Below are positions 60,144 to 64,000 of a stretch of DNA of 64,000 bases, piece by piece. The stretch covers positions 83,741-147,740 of the forward strand of contig VTFK01000529.1 in assembly GCA_009617715.1 (NCBI GenBank), in the 5' to 3' direction. The translations under genes were made by a program, and so were the position numbers. The stretch comes from Plectrocnemia conspersa (Eukaryota > Arthropoda > Insecta > Trichoptera > Polycentropodidae). The notes under the pieces were generated by a model that saw nothing but the letters and a program-made list of their open reading frames with translations, was not told where the DNA came from and did no database searches. Every line of letters starts with the position of its first letter. The first letter of the stretch is position 1.

Positions 60144-60800
60144 TTATGGTATATGGTTTTGAGTAATAATACGATTTTTTCTAAGGGTTTCTACCCTTTT
60201 AGTAGATGTAATCAAGTAAAATTTCAACAAAGTCAGTGTCGTCTTGTGACTAATGTATTTGCTAGTATCCTCTTTATTTGTATTCTCACTATCACTTTCT
60301 TTCGCATCATTCAAGCATTGAAAACCCAGATGATTTGAATTGTGAACAAACCACTCCTCGATGTTTTCCATATCGAAATTTTCAAAGCAATTTGATTTTT
60401 TTAATAATTCTATTCATAATCCAATAGTTAAGGAAAACATTTTTCGGCGATCGAACAAGTATTATTGGCTTTACTCTTAACCAAGATTGTGCTATTCCAT
60501 ATATAGCAACCAATTTTTTTCAGAAATTGATCAATCATCTTCCTCGGCAAGAAGAAGATGATTACTTAAATATTAATTAAATTTAACTTTTGCAAACAAA
60601 TCGTTCGTTTACAATATGCTTTCATTCGGATGAGAAGAAGCATTATCCATTAACAATACTGCTTTATGTGGCAAGCCTTTCTTTTTAAAAATATAATTTC
60701 AAAGTTTGAAACCGAAAAGATACATTCCTGCTTCTCTTATGTTACAATAATTTACAGAAAGATTTTTATATTTCAATCCCCTTAAATTATCTAGATTTTT
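60144..60800 (-). pseudogene. Tigger/pogo transposase relic C, C-terminal half
   Basis: Read on the minus strand from about 60800: YKNLSVNYCNIREAGM, then KKGLPHKAVLLMDNASSHPN (second catalytic aspartate in the LLLDNAPSHP block), degraded sequence, then SNCFENFDMENIEEWF and HLGFQCLND. The last matches the Tigger C-terminus pattern NCFxxxGF...IEEWL...DPGFQxLxD. Stops and shifts break it. Terminal repeats were not identified. It retains a different part of the gene from relic B. Confidence 0.82.
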
Positions 60801-62834
60801 TTGTTTTTTCAATAACTATTTTTTATTAATTGTATAAGGTTTTGATGCATTTACTCAAAACATAACATTTAAACTTTATCTTATTGCAAGTACAGATTTA
60901 AGATATATTTTTGCATATAAAGATTGTCAAAAAAACATTTTTTAATGGTTATATAATATGTCACACGGGCTAAAAATACTAATATAAAGTAAAAAATATC
61001 TTCTATTTTTCAAGATGAGTTTTTTAAATTTAATTAAAATACCAGTGTCACATATAAAGATATTATTGTATAAATATTTTAAATTTACATACTATGTCTT
61101 AGATATATGTTCTTTGTCATTTATTTTATTAAATGATAACTATACAGTTGTTAATATGTGATGAATAAGTTATATTAATGTGTTTTAATTTATTAAAATA
61201 TTTCGTATCAAATATGATAATTATAATCGTAAAAATTGAAATGACACACTAACATTTTATTAGGAGTAATAAAAATGAAATACGGAGTAATGAGTATCAT
61301 ATACGTCAGCATATTAAGTAATAAAAATAGTAATATTACAAATTAGTCTTAACTGACATCATGCTATTATTAGTGAGTTATTTTTAAAATATTTTATAGC
61401 AAATTAAATAAATGATACTTTATAATTTTTGCAGCAAAGATGAATTTATGTCGTTTTTATTATATAGAATTTCTTAATATTTTCAATTTTTTCTATATTA
61501 TGTAATTTACATCGATTTTTTTAACCTTCTTTCACCTTTCTAATGAATTACTACTACCTTTCTATAATGATTTCCTGGTTAAGAATTTAAACAATCTAGT
61601 TAATTTATTATTCTTTCATTAAAAAAATGTTTTATTGAAAGAAGCATGTGGTAGTCGAATTATTGCAGATTTTAGCAGTGTGTTTTTATGTTTGAGAATA
61701 TTTTTTTGTCTATCAACCAGAAATTGTCTTATTGAACTCAATCTATCTCAATCAACCTGTTTTAACACTTTAAAATAAAAAGTTTTTTTAGAATTCCACC
61801 ATACACAAAATAAATCGTCATTTCTGCGTGAGATGGCTATGATTTTAAAATGTGTCTGTAATTGTTATTTTTTGCAAAAAAGGACATGTGTTAATCCTCA
61901 TTATGTAATTGTAATTGGATAATTGATGAGAAACTCAAACACCATTTTTGCAGCTTTTAATAATGTTTTTTAAACATCTTTGGGTAGTAGCGTAGAATTA
62001 TAATTCTTCGCGTTTGATATGCTATAATTTTAGCTCGTATAACTATTTCAACCCCTCAATTTTATGGTCTATTTTAAGACTTATCGATATAATAAAAAAA
62101 CACAAGATTTATTATTTAAGCCATCTCGGGCATTATATGACATTTAATATGTCACTAAGAATTGCACCAATATTTTTTGTAGATACTGTTGCATTTCTTT
62201 TCATATGAAATTAATTCAATATGCAGCATATTATTCCCATTTTACGTGCTCAGGTAAAAGTGTATTTTTTTATTATTAAACAAAGATCAACTAATGCATC
62301 AACATAAAAACTTGTAAATACGTGTTTACTACTTAACAATCCAGTGTTAATTATTTCAAAAATTTACATTACTTCTGAGTATACTTAATAATATTTAATA
62401 CGCTGAATTTAATCATTGGTTGAGTTTTATATTTCGTCGATTTATGTATTTTAAGTTTTGCCAACAAGATTGAATTCTTTGTAGGGAAAATGTTGCTGTA
62501 CAATGTATTATATTATACAATATTTACAAAAACATTGGGCTGATATTTCGCAATCATCAAATATTCAGTGTGCAATTTTTGCCTCCCAAATTCGCAATTT
62601 GATAATTTGTTTGTTCTGTTTGCCCTTTTTGTGCGTTTCGTTGTACATACGTTATTGCCCTGGCAATATATTCAAAATTGCGTGTCCATCCGCAACGAAC
62701 GGACATAATGAGTATTTGCGGTTAATTCGTTTTATTGCCACGTTCATATAATATTTGCACTGAACTCCAGCGGGAGCGAAGTCGAAACGTGTACATTTTC
62801 CATGGGGGAGAGCTCTAAAAAGTTCGTCGATTAA
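60801..62834. other. AT-rich noncoding DNA
   Basis: Very A/T-rich with no supportable genes. A small GC-richer patch at about 62630-62820 lies next to the LINE tail. Confidence 0.4.
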
Positions 62835-64000
62835 TTTTTTTTTTTTTTTTTTTATAAAAGTTTATTTCTTAAATAGACATAGGTAAAATAGCATACAGAT
62901 ATATTAAATGCACAATACTGGTTCATAACCATTTACATTGTTTACAAATTGTTAAGTTATACAATAACATAAAAAGAATAATAAATTATACGAGAATATA
63001 CTAAATTAAAGGAAAAATACATAAAACCTTTTACAAATTTAAAAAAAATCCAAAAAAAAAAAAATATTTTTTGGAAAAAAATGAAGCAGATGAGAAAAAC
63101 AAATTATACAAAATACATAATATACAAAATAAAACACATACAAAGGTAAATAAACCTAGCCCTGTAGACCTGAAACTGATGACACTGTGATGAGCTTAAC
63201 TGCATCAAAGCAATATGTGCTTAGGCATTTTATGTTTGTATTTAAATTTAAGTTTTGCTTTGTCGTAATCACCGATTCTTGAAATTAGTGGGTTTGCGTG
63301 GTCTCGCGAGATTTTTTTATAGTATTTTTCGGTTTGATAATAACAGTATTCTTTAATGGTAGGAATTAAATGTTTGGTGTGGAGTTTTTTAAGGTTAGTA
63401 TAAAACGGTGTATTATAAATTATTTTTTATGGCTTTATTTTGAATTACTTGAAGTTTATTAAAATTACTATTACTCGCGTTACTCCACACTGAACAAGCG
63501 TAAGTTAAAACAGGTCTGATTAATTGTCTATAGACTAATTTTTATTTTTTATTGTAAGCGCACTTTTCTATTAAATATTGATTTTAGAGTACAATGGCAC
63601 CGAGCCCTTTCGACCGGAGTTCAGTTATATGTTTATTGAATTTTTTAGTCTGGAGTCCAGGTGTATGCCCAGATATTTAACGCTCTCCATTCAATGTTAT
63701 GCCCTTGTTCACTTTTTTAATGGGTGCAGGCAAGGGTTGTCTACGTTTAGTGAATATTATTGCTTCTGTTTTGTCTTGATTAATTTTAATTCTCCATTTC
63801 ATAAAATATTTGTTTAAGTTTTCCAAAGTTTTTTGAAGTTTAACTGCAATAGGTTTAAGACCATAAGAACTAGTAGGATTGCAGTGTCGTCAGCGTACAT
63901 TGAGTTTATTATTTTTAACATTGGAATATCATTGTTATATAGAATGAAGAGAAACGGATAAATTATGCGCAGCCGGGAACACCAGCTGGTATTTTCGGTG
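62835..64000 (-). mobile_element. LINE-3: Jockey/CR1-group retrotransposon, 3' portion, cut by the window edge
   Basis: On the minus strand a non-LTR element ends in a 19-base A tail (T run at 62835-62853). Its 3' UTR is A-rich and the coding region extends beyond the right edge of the window. It differs from LINE-1 and LINE-2 in its reverse transcriptase sequence and in having a simple poly-A tail. Confidence 0.87.
63200..64000 (-). pseudogene. Reverse transcriptase remnant of LINE-3 (partial)
   Basis: Entering from the right edge, the minus strand gives a degraded PAGVP block (near 63980) and YADD at 63886-63897. Then come LQKTLENLNKYFMKWRIKIN with QDKTEAIIFTKRRQPLPAPI, a block resembling YLGIHLDSRLNFNKHI over two frames, and RPVLTYACSVWSNAS with NFNKLQVIQNKAIK. 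These follow the order of Jockey-group reverse transcriptases. Several frameshifts and stops make it nonfunctional; the start lies outside the window. Confidence 0.85.

Overview
The window is AT-rich eukaryotic nuclear DNA, most likely from an insect or another arthropod. The evidence is the transposon complement (hAT, pogo/Tigger, mariner, TTAA-flanked miniature elements, CR1/Jockey-group LINEs), long introns or intergenic AT-rich DNA, and short GC-richer islands in which CpG is not depleted. I cannot resolve order or species. I find no host protein-coding gene, rRNA, functional tRNA or CRISPR array that I can defend. Apart from transposon remnants, the open frames are short and carry no recognisable domain. 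The window is best read as an intergenic desert or very large intron(s), probably with scattered regulatory DNA.

Layout. 1-12 kb: a 1.68-kb internally deleted hAT element (1629-3310) with 8-bp target duplications, a decayed tRNA-derived repeat (~5.2 kb), several GC-richer islands, and an internally deleted mariner (11.3-11.6 kb). 12-26 kb: a truncated LINE on the minus strand (12.1-13.5 kb), two TTAA-flanked miniature elements (14.17 and 17.0-17.65 kb), a block of shuffled duplications (20.4-21.4 kb), and a second hAT element with perfect 8-bp duplications (21521-22631). 25.6-35.4 kb: LINE copy A, a 105-bp piggyBac-like miniature element (30.5 kb), and a tandem duplication in which one copy was hit by a third hAT element (33982-35015) and the other preserves the empty site. 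A mariner C-terminus follows. 36-47 kb: mostly islands plus a Tigger relic (43.39-44.15 kb), ending in a CpG-dense island with an NRF-1-type palindrome (47.0 kb). 47.8-51.2 kb: a Tigger element with TA duplications, LINE copy B containing a ~170-bp TA microsatellite, a 49-bp perfect palindrome, and a third TTAA miniature element. 51-64 kb: islands, a second perfect palindrome (54.5 kb), an unclassified 500-bp GC-richer block (57.7-58.2 kb), a third Tigger relic (60.1-60.8 kb), and the 3' half of another LINE running off the right edge.

How the parts relate. The mobile elements are all broken, so none can move unaided. They do preserve cis signals: terminal repeats, target duplications, palindromic subterminal word arrays in each hAT, and in the two sister LINE copies a 3'-UTR stem-loop whose stem differs by a compensatory base-pair change. 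That stem-loop and the duplicated empty site for hAT-3 are the best-supported new observations. The GC-richer islands recur every few kilobases and are the best candidates for host function, probably enhancers or noncoding exons, but no comparative data were available to test this.
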